A stretch of DNA of 64,000 bases, from positions 66,484 through 130,483 of the forward strand of contig DAOMGE010000002.1 in assembly GCA_035430165.1 (NCBI GenBank), in the 5' to 3' direction. Positions 24,998-34,735 of the stretch are shown piece after piece. The position numbers and the translations under genes are program-made. Under the pieces are notes generated by a model, which was given only the letters and a program-made list of their open reading frames with translations, was not told the DNA's origin and ran no database searches. The stretch's first letter is position 1. Every line of letters begins with the position of its first letter. The stretch comes from UBA7239 sp035430165. Its GTDB lineage: Bacteria; Pseudomonadota; Gammaproteobacteria; Pseudomonadales; UBA7239.

Positions 24998-26595
24998 ATT
25001 TCGTAGACACTGAATGTGGTGATGCCGGCCAACTCCGGATACGTTTCCTCGCCGACCAGCCGGTAGTGCGCTGCGCGGAAATTTTCCAGTTCCATGAAAC
25101 GTGATGCGCCATTGCCGCTGGGGCCGAAGAAGCCGGACGAGCGGATCATGAAGCGCGGAGGTGTCGCGACCAGTCTTGTCATGGCATCCTGGCGAATCGA
25201 CTGGATGTAGGGAATGCCTGCATCGTGATACAGCGGAAATCCCTCGAGATACGGTGTCACCGGCAAGACGCCGGTTTGTAACAAGGCTGGAAAAATCGGT
25301 CCGCCTGTTGAGGTGGCCAGCGGTTCGATACGTTCGCCCGCGCGCAAATGTTGCCGGATAAATGCGACCAGTGTTTCCGTTTCACGGTACTCCGTGCCGA
25401 GATCTTCTGTGCAGACCGGGGAATGAAAATCCAGGCAGGCCATGCGTTCGATCCCGACGGCCAGCATGTTGTAGCCGAGTGTAAAAAACATACCGACGAG
25501 AAAACATACCAGTCGCAGGGTTGCCTTCCATGCCGTGTTGCATTGCACCGGAATAAACAGCGCCGCGAGGATGCAGGCATAGAATACGTTGGCGGGAATC
25601 TGGTGGTAGTCCCAGAATTTTCCGCCCAGCCCGATATAGATCACATAGCTGGCGTAAATCAGAAAAATGACTGCATAGAATTTCATCGTGCTTGCGCGAT
25701 TTACCTGATCCACTGCCAGTGACAGGCTGGCTGCTGAAAAAGGCATCAGCGCCAGCAGCAAGGCATTTGATGCCCAGTCAAAACCGTTGCGCAACATATG
25801 CGGGTAATCGAGGATCTGGTGTACGCCGTTCATGCGCTGGTACAGCGGGAGGTATTCTGTCGCCATGCGCCAGAATGGTGTTAGCAAACCGGCTTGTGCC
25901 ATCAGCAACGCGGTGATCGCCAGAACCAGCAAGAAAGATACGAGCGCCAGCGATATGCATTGCAGCACGCGCGATGTCTGCCAGCGGAATGCCTTGTCCT
26001 GGTAACAGGCGGCGAGCAGTGTGAAGAGCGGCGCGCCCAGCACGGCATGCGGCTTCACCAGGCAGGCGAGCGCCATCAACAGCCCAACAGACATTGCACG
26101 CCAGCGCAGGTGTTGCAGCAGGGTGGCTGCGGCCAGTGACAGCGTGGCAAGGCAGGCGATAAAAAAATCGCGCTGCAGCCAGTTGGAATGATCAGAAATA
26201 AAATAGTAATTGACGAAAATCAGGCCGGCGGCGATGCCCATATGTGTATGGACAGGGCGCAGGATCCGGTAAAGCAAAAAACCGTTCAGGGTAGCCAGCA
26301 ACAGGTTGACGCAGAGAAAACCGGTGCTGGAATAGCCGGTGAGACCTGTGATCAGTGCATAGATCAGGTAGGTGCCCGGAAAACTGGTGTCGTGGATATC
26401 GCGGTAGGGCAGATAGCTGTGTTCATTCACCAGCATGCTGGCGTAATAAAAAAATCCGACATCGTTGCCGAGACGCCACTGGAAACTGCCGATAGCCAGT
26501 GCGATGGCCTGCAGGGCAATACACAGCAGCAGCAGGCGTCCGAGCCAGACTTCCAGCTGGAACTGTAGCCTGTAGAAGTTGAATGTACTTGCCAT
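24988..26595 (-). CDS. Polytopic membrane protein, GT-C/PMT-like
   Basis: The 535-residue product has about ten membrane segments. A periplasmic loop near residues 60-75 with YRDIHDTSFPGTYLIYAL resembles the first loop of GT-C glycosyltransferases, where acidic residues take part in catalysis. A soluble C-terminal tail of about 130 residues follows. It is isolated and convergent with dnaJ. A lipid-linked sugar transferase is the best guess; the acceptor is unknown. Confidence 0.75.
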   Translation of the reverse strand: MASTFNFYRLQFQLEVWLGRLLLLCIALQAIALAIGSFQWRLGNDVGFFYYASMLVNEHSYLPYRDIHDTSFPGTYLIYALITGLTGYSSTGFLCVNLLLATLNGFLLYRILRPVHTHMGIAAGLIFVNYYFISDHSNWLQRDFFIACLATLSLAAATLLQHLRWRAMSVGLLMALACLVKPHAVLGAPLFTLLAACYQDKAFRWQTSRVLQCISLALVSFLLVLAITALLMAQAGLLTPFWRMATEYLPLYQRMNGVHQILDYPHMLRNGFDWASNALLLALMPFSAASLSLAVDQVNRASTMKFYAVIFLIYASYVIYIGLGGKFWDYHQIPANVFYACILAALFIPVQCNTAWKATLRLVCFLVGMFFTLGYNMLAVGIERMACLDFHSPVCTEDLGTEYRETETLVAFIRQHLRAGERIEPLATSTGGPIFPALLQTGVLPVTPYLEGFPLYHDAGIPYIQSIRQDAMTRLVATPPRFMIRSSGFFGPSGNGASRFMELENFRAAHYRLVGEETYPELAGITTFSVYEIKP

Positions 26596-26762
26596 GGACA
26601 GGATTCGTTGTCGGGTGCGCTGCCTAGGGTAAGCGCATGCTTGTGTCCGGGTCTATCCGGTGCGATGAATTAGCGGCTGGCGCGTGGTATTTCACCGATT
26701 GTTGTGGCGGTCCGGCACTGGCATAATCCCCGACGAAATTTGCTGTCTACAGGAGACACCCG

Positions 26763-27179
26763 GTGAAAATGATCAAATTGGTAGCGACCGTAGTAACGAG
26801 TGTGGCACTGCTGGCGGCTTTCACGGCCCGTGCTGAAGACAAGGCAGCGGCCAACACCGCACCCGTTGGCCAGGTTTGCAAGGCCGGTGAAGCGTGCGCA
26901 GCAGCACCGGTCGCTGCTGCTGGCGGTGCGCCGAAAACCGGCGAGCAGGTTTTTACCAGCACCTGCACCACATGCCACTCTACCGGTGCAGCCGGTGCGC
27001 CTAAAGTGGGTGATGCAGCAGCATGGGAGCCACGTCTTGCAGCTCGCAAGAAAGACGGCCTGCACAAGAGTGCCGTCAACGGCTTTAACGGTATGCCGCC
27101 AAAAGGCCTGTGCATGAGCTGCTCCGATGAAGAACTTGCGGGTGCTGTCGACTACATGCTGAGCAAGATCGGCAAATAA
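26763..27179 (+). CDS. Cytochrome c5-like periplasmic c-type cytochrome
   Basis: The 138-residue product has a signal peptide (hydrophobic core about residues 5-20, cleavage likely after TARA), an Ala-rich linker and a single heme site CTTCH at 68-72. The NGMPPKGLCMSC region near the C-terminus is typical of cytochrome c5, with the methionine as likely sixth ligand. It probably shuttles electrons in the periplasm. The GTG at 26763 is preferred over an ATG at 26769 because AGGAG lies 7 bases upstream. Confidence 0.92.
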   Translation: MKMIKLVATVVTSVALLAAFTARAEDKAAANTAPVGQVCKAGEACAAAPVAAAGGAPKTGEQVFTSTCTTCHSTGAAGAPKVGDAAAWEPRLAARKKDGLHKSAVNGFNGMPPKGLCMSCSDEELAGAVDYMLSKIGK

Positions 27180-27200
27180 TCGACCGGAACCTCCGGAAAA

Positions 27201-27226
27201 AACGCCCCGCTTGCGGGGCGTTTTTG
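27201..27226 (+). terminator. Rho-independent terminator of the cytochrome gene
   Basis: AACGCCCCGC-TT-GCGGGGCGTT followed by TTT, a strong GC stem 21 bases after the stop codon. Confidence 0.9.
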
Positions 27227-27295
27227 TTTCCGGTATCCGCTGTCCGGCTTTTGCGAGCTGTGTTGCAGTTTTGGCGGGTGATGCGGCTACAATCG

Positions 27296-27336
27296 CTACG
27301 TACATTAATCACTACGTACATTAATCGCTACGTACA
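27296..27336 (+). repeat. 16-bp tandem repeat upstream of the ATPase gene
   Basis: CTACGTACATTAATCA (27296-27311) and CTACGTACATTAATCG (27312-27327) are followed by a partial third copy CTACGTACA. CTACAATCG just before (27287-27295) looks like a copy with seven bases deleted. Each unit contains a GTAC-centred palindrome. The array ends 16 bases before the ATG, so it lies in the promoter or leader. Confidence 0.85.
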
Positions 27337-27352
27337 CGGCAAGGAAAACCTT

Positions 27353-29143
27353 ATGAGCACTGCGACCGTTTCCCGACCTCACGAGCGTTTGCTGGATTTG
27401 CGCAACACACTGGACGAGCTGGTAGCTGATGGTCTGGTCGACCGGCGCGACGCCAACTTTCTGGCCGGCACGCCGCGCTCGCGCGAGAACGCCTTCCTGC
27501 ATCCGCTGACGTATATTGCCAAACAGAACCTGCAAGACCAGCAGCGGCCGGGAAAATTACTGGACGAAGAGCGCCTCACCCAGTGGTTGTCTGATAAATC
27601 CGGCCAGCCTCACTTGCATATCGATCCCCTGAAGGTGAATGTCACCGCAGTGACAGCTGTGATGTCGTTTGCGTTTGCCAAACGCCACCAGATCCTGTGT
27701 GTGGCCATCACGCCCGACGACGTTACCATCGCCAGTGCCCAGCCATATATCTACGCCTGGGAAGAAGGTCTGAAGCAGACCGCCAAGCGAACGATCAAAC
27801 GCGTGATCGTCAAACCGTCGGAACTCTCGCGTTACATGGTCGAGTTTTATTCGTTGTCGAAATCCGTGTCGAACGCGAGTGACAACGATTATGGCAACAC
27901 GCTCGGTATCGGCAATTTTGAACAGCTGCTCAAACTGTCCGAGCTGAAAGACCCGGATGCAAATGACCAGCATATCGTCAACATTGTAGATTGGCTGTTG
28001 CAGTATGCCTTTGCCCAGCGCGCGAGCGATATTCACATCGAACCGCGTCGCGAAGTGGGCAAGGTACGTTTCCGTATCGATGGTGTGATGCATCAGGTGT
28101 ATGAATTACCGGCACGCGTGATGATTGCCGTTACCAGCCGCCTGAAAATTCTTGGCCGCATGAATATTGCAGAAAAACGCAAGCCACAAGATGGCCGTAT
28201 CAAGACAGAGAAGCCTGATGGCAATGAAGTCGAGTTGCGGATGTCGACATTGCCAACCGCGTTTGGTGAAAAACTGGTGATGCGGATTTTTGATCCGGAA
28301 ATCCTGGTAAAAACGTTTCCCGAACTGGGATTGGTCAACGATGACTTGCGTCGCTGGACACAGATGATCAACCAGCCGAACGGTATCCTGCTGGTCACTG
28401 GCCCGACCGGTTCCGGTAAAACCACCACGCTGTATTCATCGCTCAAACAGATTGCGACACCGGAAGTGAATGTCTCCACGATCGAAGACCCGATCGAAAT
28501 GGTGGAAGAGAGTTTCAACCAGATGCAGGTCAATCGCGCCATAGATCTCGATTTTGCCACCGGCGTGCGCACGCTGATGCGACAGGATCCCGACATCATC
28601 ATGATCGGCGAGATTCGCGATGAAGAAACGGCCGACATGGCGGTGCAAGCGGCGATGACCGGACACATGGTGTTGTCTACCTTGCATACCAATGATGCAC
28701 CGACAGCGATCACGCGTTTGATGGATCTCGGTGTGCCGGCGTACTTGCTGCGCTCAACATTGCTGGGCGTGATGGCACAACGACTGGTGCGTCGTTTGTG
28801 CCCGCACTGCAAGGAAGAAATGCCGGTGGATGAAGAAGCGTGGAAATCGTTGACGAAGCCTTGGAAAGTGGCAACACCGGTGCAGATATTCAAGCCGGTC
28901 GGTTGCCTGGAATGCCGCAACACCGGTTATCGCGGACGTGAAGGGATTTATGAAATCCTGTCGGTTACTGACACGATCAAGGAGCTGATCAGTGACAAGA
29001 CGGATCTCGCACAGGTGCGGCATCAGGCGATGCGTGAAGGCATGCGCACCTTGCGTATTTCCGGCGCGCAGAAAGTGGTGGCAGGTTTGACTACCATCGA
29101 GGAAGTGTTGCGGGTTGCACCGGCCATTGATCGCTTCAGCTGA
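27353..29143 (+). CDS. GspE/PilB-family secretion or pilus assembly ATPase
   Basis: The 596-residue product has an N-terminal MshEN-like region. The ATPase core has GPTGSGKTTTLYS (Walker A), the Asp-box IEDPIEMVEE, the Walker B-like IIMIGEIRDEET, a His-box STLHTND, and a zinc site CPHC with CLECRNTGYRG. These power type IV pilus extension or type II secretion. No other pilus or secretion gene is nearby, so its partners must be elsewhere. The start at 27353 follows AAGGA. Confidence 0.9.
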   Translation: MSTATVSRPHERLLDLRNTLDELVADGLVDRRDANFLAGTPRSRENAFLHPLTYIAKQNLQDQQRPGKLLDEERLTQWLSDKSGQPHLHIDPLKVNVTAVTAVMSFAFAKRHQILCVAITPDDVTIASAQPYIYAWEEGLKQTAKRTIKRVIVKPSELSRYMVEFYSLSKSVSNASDNDYGNTLGIGNFEQLLKLSELKDPDANDQHIVNIVDWLLQYAFAQRASDIHIEPRREVGKVRFRIDGVMHQVYELPARVMIAVTSRLKILGRMNIAEKRKPQDGRIKTEKPDGNEVELRMSTLPTAFGEKLVMRIFDPEILVKTFPELGLVNDDLRRWTQMINQPNGILLVTGPTGSGKTTTLYSSLKQIATPEVNVSTIEDPIEMVEESFNQMQVNRAIDLDFATGVRTLMRQDPDIIMIGEIRDEETADMAVQAAMTGHMVLSTLHTNDAPTAITRLMDLGVPAYLLRSTLLGVMAQRLVRRLCPHCKEEMPVDEEAWKSLTKPWKVATPVQIFKPVGCLECRNTGYRGREGIYEILSVTDTIKELISDKTDLAQVRHQAMREGMRTLRISGAQKVVAGLTTIEEVLRVAPAIDRFS

Positions 29144-29193
29144 TCAGTGCCTGCAATGTTTTCCCCCACCACGTCTCCGGAATGCTTCCTGCC

Positions 29194-31892
29194 ATGTCCC
29201 TGCTAAAACCCTTGCCCGACCTGCAACACAATCCTGTCTGGCAAACAGGATTTGAACGGTTGCAGGAGCAATTCCTGTCGCGCGTTGATACAGAAACGCA
29301 ACAATGGTTTGCCGGAAAAGCGACAGACGCGTCGTTCATGCAGGCATTGTCATGGTTCTGGTCAGGCAGCCAGTTTGCATTTGACCTGTGTTGTCGAAAG
29401 CCGGCGTGGCTGCGGGATCTTTTTACAGAAAATTTGTCGGTTGATGCGCAGCCATCGGTAGCGGAATACCAGGCTATTCTGGCAGCGGCGTGCACAGGCG
29501 TGGAAACAGAAGAGGCGCTGATGCAACAGCTGCGGATTTTTCGCCAGCGGCAGATGTTGCGAATTATCTGGCGTGATATTACGCGCCGGGCCACCACACT
29601 GGAAACGACCGCTGCGCTGACGGCGCTGGCCGATACCTGTATCACGCAGGCCGTGGATTTTCTCTACGCGAAGCTGGCGGGGGAATTCGGCGTGCCCTGC
29701 AGTAAAGCAGGTGTGCCACAATCTTTTCTTGTGCTTGGCATGGGCAAGCTCGGCGCTTTTGAATTGAATCTTTCATCGGATATTGACCTGATTTTTTCCT
29801 ATGATGAAGGCGGCGATACGGTTATCGAACAGGACAATAAAAAACAACGCAGCATCAGCAATCGTGAATTTTTTACTAAACTCGGGCAAAAACTGATTAC
29901 GGTTATCGACAAGCAGACTGCAGACGGGTTTGTATTCCGTGTCGATATGCGCCTGCGGCCTTTCGGCGACAGTGGCGCGCTGGCACTGGATTACGATGCA
30001 ATGGAACAGTATTACCAGCAGCAGGGCCGTGACTGGGAACGCTATGCGATGATCAAGGCGCGTCTGGTATGCGGCGATGCAAAACAGGCAGCGCCACTGA
30101 TGGATATGTTGCGCCGTTTCACCTTTCGCCGTTACCTCGATTATTCAGCGATAGCCTCGCTGCGTGACCTGAAGCGCCAGATCGAGCGTGAAATGGCGAA
30201 GCGTGGCATGAATGACAACGTGAAACTCGGCAAGGGCGGCATCCGTGAAATTGAATTTATCGTGCAGTCGTTCCAGTTGATCCATGGTGGGCGCGACAAG
30301 GATCTGCAGCCGGCGCCGGTCATTCCCATGCTGGCGCAACTGGAGCAGAAACAGTTCCTGTCGCCGGATGATGTCGCACAATTGCGCACAGCGTATTTTT
30401 TCCTGCGCGATGTCGAACATCTGTTGCAAGCCTGGCGTGATGAACAGACACAGCTATTGCCGCGCGATGCCGCGCAACAACAACGCCTGGCCTGGTTGGC
30501 AGGTTTTCCTGACTGGGACAGCTTTTCACACGCCTTGCAGCAACATCGCGATGCGGTGCAGCGCATATTTATTGCGGTGATTGCGCCGCCACCGGAAGAA
30601 CAATCCGTGCAGGATGCCGTGCCGTGGCAACACGTGTGGGAAGGTTCGGGTGAGCCGGATGCCGATGTGGAATTATTGCGCAGTAGCGGTTTTGCGGATG
30701 CAGAAATCCTGCAACCGTTATTGCATGACTGGCGCACGGACAAGGCGCTGCACAGCCTACCCACCGACGGTCGTGAGCGATTGCAGCGTTTCATGCCGCT
30801 GCTGTTGCAGGCGCTGGTACATTATCCGGATGCGTCAGTTATTTTTGTGCGATTGATTCCATTCTTGCGTGCGGTGTTGCGTCGCTCGGCATACCTGGTG
30901 CTGTTGATAGAAAATCCGCAGGCACTGAAACAACTGGTGTTGCTGGTGGAAGCGAGTAGCTGGATTGCCGAGCAACTGGCAGCTGCACCGGTGTTGCTGG
31001 ATGAATTGATTGATCCACGCAATTTGTATCGCGACGTGGCGCCGTCGCGTGAGGAACTCGCCAGCCTGTTGCGGCAGCAGATGTTGCGTATACCGGAAGA
31101 GGATCTGGAAGCGCAGATGGAAACGCTGCGCCATTTCAAGCGTTCACACAGTTTGCGCGCTGCTGCGTGTGAAGTGACATCGCGCTTGCCGTTGATGAAA
31201 GTGAGTGACTACCTCACGTTCATGGCAGAAGTGATGCTCGCTTATGTACTGCAAATGGTATGGAAACCGCTTGTGGCAAAACACGGCATCCCGCAGCGTG
31301 ACGACGGCAGTTTATGTGAACCGGGTTTTATTATTGTCGGCTATGGCAAACTCGGCGGTCTCGAACTCGGTCACGGTTCGGATCTCGACCTGGTGTTCAT
31401 CCACGACGGCGGTGGTGGTGAAACACAGGCAGATAAGGACAGCGGGCAACTGCCGATCGAGAACAGCACATTTTTTGCGCGACTCGGCCAGAAAATCATC
31501 CACATACTCAACACGCGCACCATCAACGGGATTTTGTACGAAGTGGATATGCGCTTGCGTCCATCCGGCAATTCCGGATTGCTGGTGGCGAGCCTGCAAA
31601 GCTTTGCACGTTACCAGCAAAAAGATGCGTGGACATGGGAGCACCAGGCGCTGGTGCGCGCCCGTGTGGTGGCCGGTTGCCCGCAGCTCGCAGAAAAATA
31701 CGAAGCCGTGCGCGCCGATGTTCTGGGCCGTCAACGCGATGTCGACAAGCTCGGCCACGACGTCGTCGAGATGCGCAACAAGATGCGGGTACTCGATAAA
31801 AGTAACGCAGGCCACTTTGATCTGAAATACGGACGCGGCGGCATTGTCGACCTGGAATTCATGGTGCAATTTGCCGTGCTGGCATGGAGCCA
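29194..31892 (+). CDS. glnE: Glutamine synthetase adenylyltransferase/deadenylase GlnE, 3' end lost in the scaffold gap
   Basis: About 899 residues are present. Two nucleotidyltransferase domains are visible: GMGKLGAFELNLSSDIDLIF in the N-terminal deadenylase half and GYGKLGGLELGHGSDLDLVF in the C-terminal adenylylase half. Full GlnE is about 950 residues, so only some 50-60 C-terminal residues should be hidden by the gap at 31893. GlnE adjusts glutamine synthetase activity to nitrogen state. The start MSLLKPLPDLQ at 29194 is chosen. An apparent continuation into the next gene is an artefact of reading through N. Confidence 0.95.
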
Positions 31893-31992
31893 NNNNNNNN
31901 NNNNNNNNNNNNNNNNNNNNNNNNNNNNNNNNNNNNNNNNNNNNNNNNNNNNNNNNNNNNNNNNNNNNNNNNNNNNNNNNNNNNNNNNNNNN
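31893..31992. other. Scaffold gap (100 N)
   Basis: Exactly 100 N, the usual placeholder for unknown distance. It removes the end of glnE and probably the ATG of the carbamoyltransferase. Other genes could be missing here. Confidence 0.98.
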
Positions 31993-33810
31993 AAACAATA
32001 TATTCTCGGTATTTCTGCACACTATCACGATGCCAGTGCTGCGCTGATCTGTGATGGTGAGGTCATTGCAGCAATTGCCGAAGAGCGTATCAGCCGGATC
32101 AAGCACGACAAAAGTTTCCCGGTCCTTGCTATCCGCTTTTGCCTGGAGCAAGCCGGTATTACTGCTGCGGAGCTGACGCGTGTGGTTTTCTATGAAGACA
32201 CGGCACTGAAGTTTTCACGCATACTCGTGAGCGCATTTGCCGGATTTCCGCGAAGCTGGAATTTTTTCAGGGAGGCCATGCAGCGATGGCTGACAGGACA
32301 ACTCTGGACGAAAATGAAAATATGCAAGGAGCTGGATATATCGCCCGACGTGGTGACATGTGTTTCGCATCACATAAGCCATGCGGCCCACGCATTTTTT
32401 AATTCACCCTTCGAAAAAGCTGGTGTCGTGATTGTTGATGCGACCGGAGAGTGGACTTGTTCGTCTATAGCCAGGTGTGACCGCCGTGCGTTGCAGCCCA
32501 TCCGGATTGAAGAAGAGGTGATTTATCCGCAGTCCATCGGATTGCTCTATGCGGCAATCACGGCATTTCTTGGCTTTTCACCGAATAACGAAGAGTGCAG
32601 CACAATGGCGCTGGCTGCGTACGGTCAACCGGTGTTTGCTGATTTTCTGCGAGATGTTCTGCAGGGTGGTGGAGAAGTATCGAAATCCGGAAAGCCCGCG
32701 ATTGATGTAACATCACTGGATAGCACTATTTTCAACGACGCATTTATCCGAATACTCGGCAAACCGGTATCACCGGGTTATCAACAGCCATTCAGTTGTT
32801 TCACGCCGGCGAGTGCCGTGGTTGATGCCGATGCAATACGTCTGGCAAATATTGCCAGTTCAATGCAGCAGGTGCTGGAAGAAAACCTGTTTGCTATGGC
32901 AGAAAAAACATTGTCTGTTGCAGGTACGAACAAGCTCTGTGTTGGTGGCGGTGTTGCCAACAATTGTGTTGCCATTCAGAAACTCGCTGACCGTTACGGC
33001 AGTGACAATGTTTTTGTACCGCTGGATCCGGGTGACGGCGGCTCGGCCATTGGTGCCGCGATGGCAGGCTATTTCAGCCTCAATAAAAAATCACCGGTTG
33101 CAATGGTTTCGCCGTATCCCGGCAATACGCTGCAAACAGAAAAACTGGAAAATATCCTGGAGTATGTGCGTGAACATGACTGGTCTCGCTATCTGCCAGA
33201 AACAGCCAGGCCATTTTCAGCCCGTGACCTGGTCATCGAGGTGTTTCAGCGCGATGCAGATTTGTTGGCAGCAACCAGCAAGCAGTTGATGCAAGGAAGC
33301 ATCGTGGGCTGGGCACAGGGCAGGGCAGAGTTTGGTCCGCGTGCATTGGGAAACCGTTCAATTCTGGCAATGCCGACCAAAGAGTCTGCATTGCGTCTCG
33401 GCCAGCAGATAAAAAAACGGGCAGCATTCAAACCGTATGGCGTTTCATTAACGGAGGATGCAGCCAGGAAAATTCTGGTGATGCGCGAGAACATACCACT
33501 TGCCGCCTTGAATATGCAGATGACCATGGATGTGAAAGAAACTTTTCATGAGCCGCTTGCCGGCGTATTGGCAATAGACGGTACAACAAGGCCCCATGTG
33601 TGTATGGAACACCACAATCCGGTTTTTCACGGGCTGTTATGTGAAATCGAAAAACGTGCTGGCCTTGCCGCACTGCTGAATACATCGTTCAATGAACCGG
33701 GTTCACCTGTCATTGCGACGGCATTTGAAGCCATGATGTATTTTGTGCGGTCTGATCTTGATGTGGTGGTGCTGGACAATCTGATGATCAGGAAACCCTG
33801 GTGCCGCTGA
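31993..33810 (+). CDS. Carbamoyltransferase, NodU/CmcH family (start in the gap)
   Basis: The visible 605 residues begin KQYILGISAHYHDASAALI, the usual N-terminus minus its first residue, so the ATG is probably masked. Family motifs include ISHAAHAFF (metal-binding histidines), LCVGGGVANNCVA and GRAEFGPRALGNRSILA near the C-terminus. These enzymes transfer carbamoyl groups to hydroxyls of sugars or natural products. The small downstream DUF5989-like protein is a known companion. The acceptor may be a surface glycan. Confidence 0.93.
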   Translation, partial: KQYILGISAHYHDASAALICDGEVIAAIAEERISRIKHDKSFPVLAIRFCLEQAGITAAELTRVVFYEDTALKFSRILVSAFAGFPRSWNFFREAMQRWLTGQLWTKMKICKELDISPDVVTCVSHHISHAAHAFFNSPFEKAGVVIVDATGEWTCSSIARCDRRALQPIRIEEEVIYPQSIGLLYAAITAFLGFSPNNEECSTMALAAYGQPVFADFLRDVLQGGGEVSKSGKPAIDVTSLDSTIFNDAFIRILGKPVSPGYQQPFSCFTPASAVVDADAIRLANIASSMQQVLEENLFAMAEKTLSVAGTNKLCVGGGVANNCVAIQKLADRYGSDNVFVPLDPGDGGSAIGAAMAGYFSLNKKSPVAMVSPYPGNTLQTEKLENILEYVREHDWSRYLPETARPFSARDLVIEVFQRDADLLAATSKQLMQGSIVGWAQGRAEFGPRALGNRSILAMPTKESALRLGQQIKKRAAFKPYGVSLTEDAARKILVMRENIPLAALNMQMTMDVKETFHEPLAGVLAIDGTTRPHVCMEHHNPVFHGLLCEIEKRAGLAALLNTSFNEPGSPVIATAFEAMMYFVRSDLDVVVLDNLMIRKPWCR

Positions 33811-33841
33811 TGTGTTTCTGCTTCGTCATGCAGGTGTATCC

Positions 33842-34039
33842 ATGCTGAAATCCGCCGCCAGAAAAATCAGGCTGATACGGGCGGGCAGTCACGATCTGTA
33901 CAGGATGATCTGCGCGTTTATCAAACTGGAAATGGCATGGATACTGCCAACGCTGGCAATACTGGCGCTTGTCGCCGCGCTGCTCAGCCTGGTAGCTGGT
34001 GCTGGCCCGCTGGCGCCTTTTGTTTATCCCTTATTCTAG
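33842..34039 (+). CDS. Small DUF5989-like membrane protein
   Basis: The 65-residue product has a basic N-terminus and one membrane helix (about residues 40-58), and ends GPLAPFVYPLF, the characteristic tail of DUF5989 proteins encoded beside carbamoyltransferases. It starts 31 bases after the carbamoyltransferase. Its last nine bases overlap the convergent ferritin-like gene. The function is unknown. Confidence 0.8.
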   Translation: MLKSAARKIRLIRAGSHDLYRMICAFIKLEMAWILPTLAILALVAALLSLVAGAGPLAPFVYPLF

Positions 34040-34735
34040 GACGCGCCACGCATCACCGGTTTTTTTCTGGTTGTACCATGCGGCATTGTTCAGGCGTTCC
34101 AGGCACGCAGTCCTGAGCATGATGCCGGACAAAAAATAAACCGGTGCAAGCAGGCAGTTCATGGTATATCCGCCTATCCATTCGCCCAATTGCGACAACA
34201 ATTCCATTTCACGTTTGAGGCGTGCTATCGCAACATAACGCGTTGCTTGTGGTCTGGTGCAATAACGCAACAGGCGTTCGTATGCCTTGCATTGGTGCCC
34301 GTCTTCATCCGCTTCGATGTGCGAAAAAATCCTGCTTATCGAGGGATCGGGACTGGATGCGGCATAGGCATCAAATTGCCGGTGTATGTCTTTTTCGCTG
34401 ATGTACTGGTAGGCCATGAATTTTGCGATGTCTTCACCCCGATAATACAGCGGCTTGCGGTAGTGGCTGCCATGCACGGATATAGCTTGTGCAAGACTTG
34501 ATGCCTTTTCCCGAAATAATGCAGCGTGATGCATTTCTTCCAGCGCGTTTTCAAACAGCTCGGCACAGATGGCCGGATCATTTTCCTGTGCGGCAACGCG
34601 CAGCATTTGCCAGGCACTATCGGCTTCCACGTGTGAAAATGCCTGCAGGCTTTTTGCGATATGTGTAGTCGATCTTCCCCAGCTTAGCGGGATGGAGACG
34701 CGGATATAGTATTTTCGCAGGGTAGAAAGCAGCAT
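34031..34735 (-). CDS. Ferritin-like diiron protein with C-terminal hydrophobic segment
   Basis: The 234-residue, mostly helical product shows the four-helix diiron pattern: E37 (HVEADSAW), ExxH at 66-70 (EEMHH), E114 (ISEKD) and E144-x-x-H147 (EADEDGH). A hydrophobic segment lies near residues 185-210. Such proteins may be oxygen-dependent oxidases or hydroxylases; no iron-storage role is implied. Its start overlaps the stop of the upstream SGNH gene by one base, so they are coupled. The substrate is unknown. Confidence 0.7.
   Translation of the reverse strand: MLLSTLRKYYIRVSIPLSWGRSTTHIAKSLQAFSHVEADSAWQMLRVAAQENDPAICAELFENALEEMHHAALFREKASSLAQAISVHGSHYRKPLYYRGEDIAKFMAYQYISEKDIHRQFDAYAASSPDPSISRIFSHIEADEDGHQCKAYERLLRYCTRPQATRYVAIARLKREMELLSQLGEWIGGYTMNCLLAPVYFLSGIMLRTACLERLNNAAWYNQKKTGDAWRVLE

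Noticed and set aside
27296..27336. Start of a CRISPR array
   Set aside because: The units are directly adjacent with no spacers and only 16 bases long.
29182..33810. A single 1542-residue protein
   Set aside because: It crosses 100 N. The left part is GlnE and the right part is a complete-looking carbamoyltransferase lacking only its first residue.
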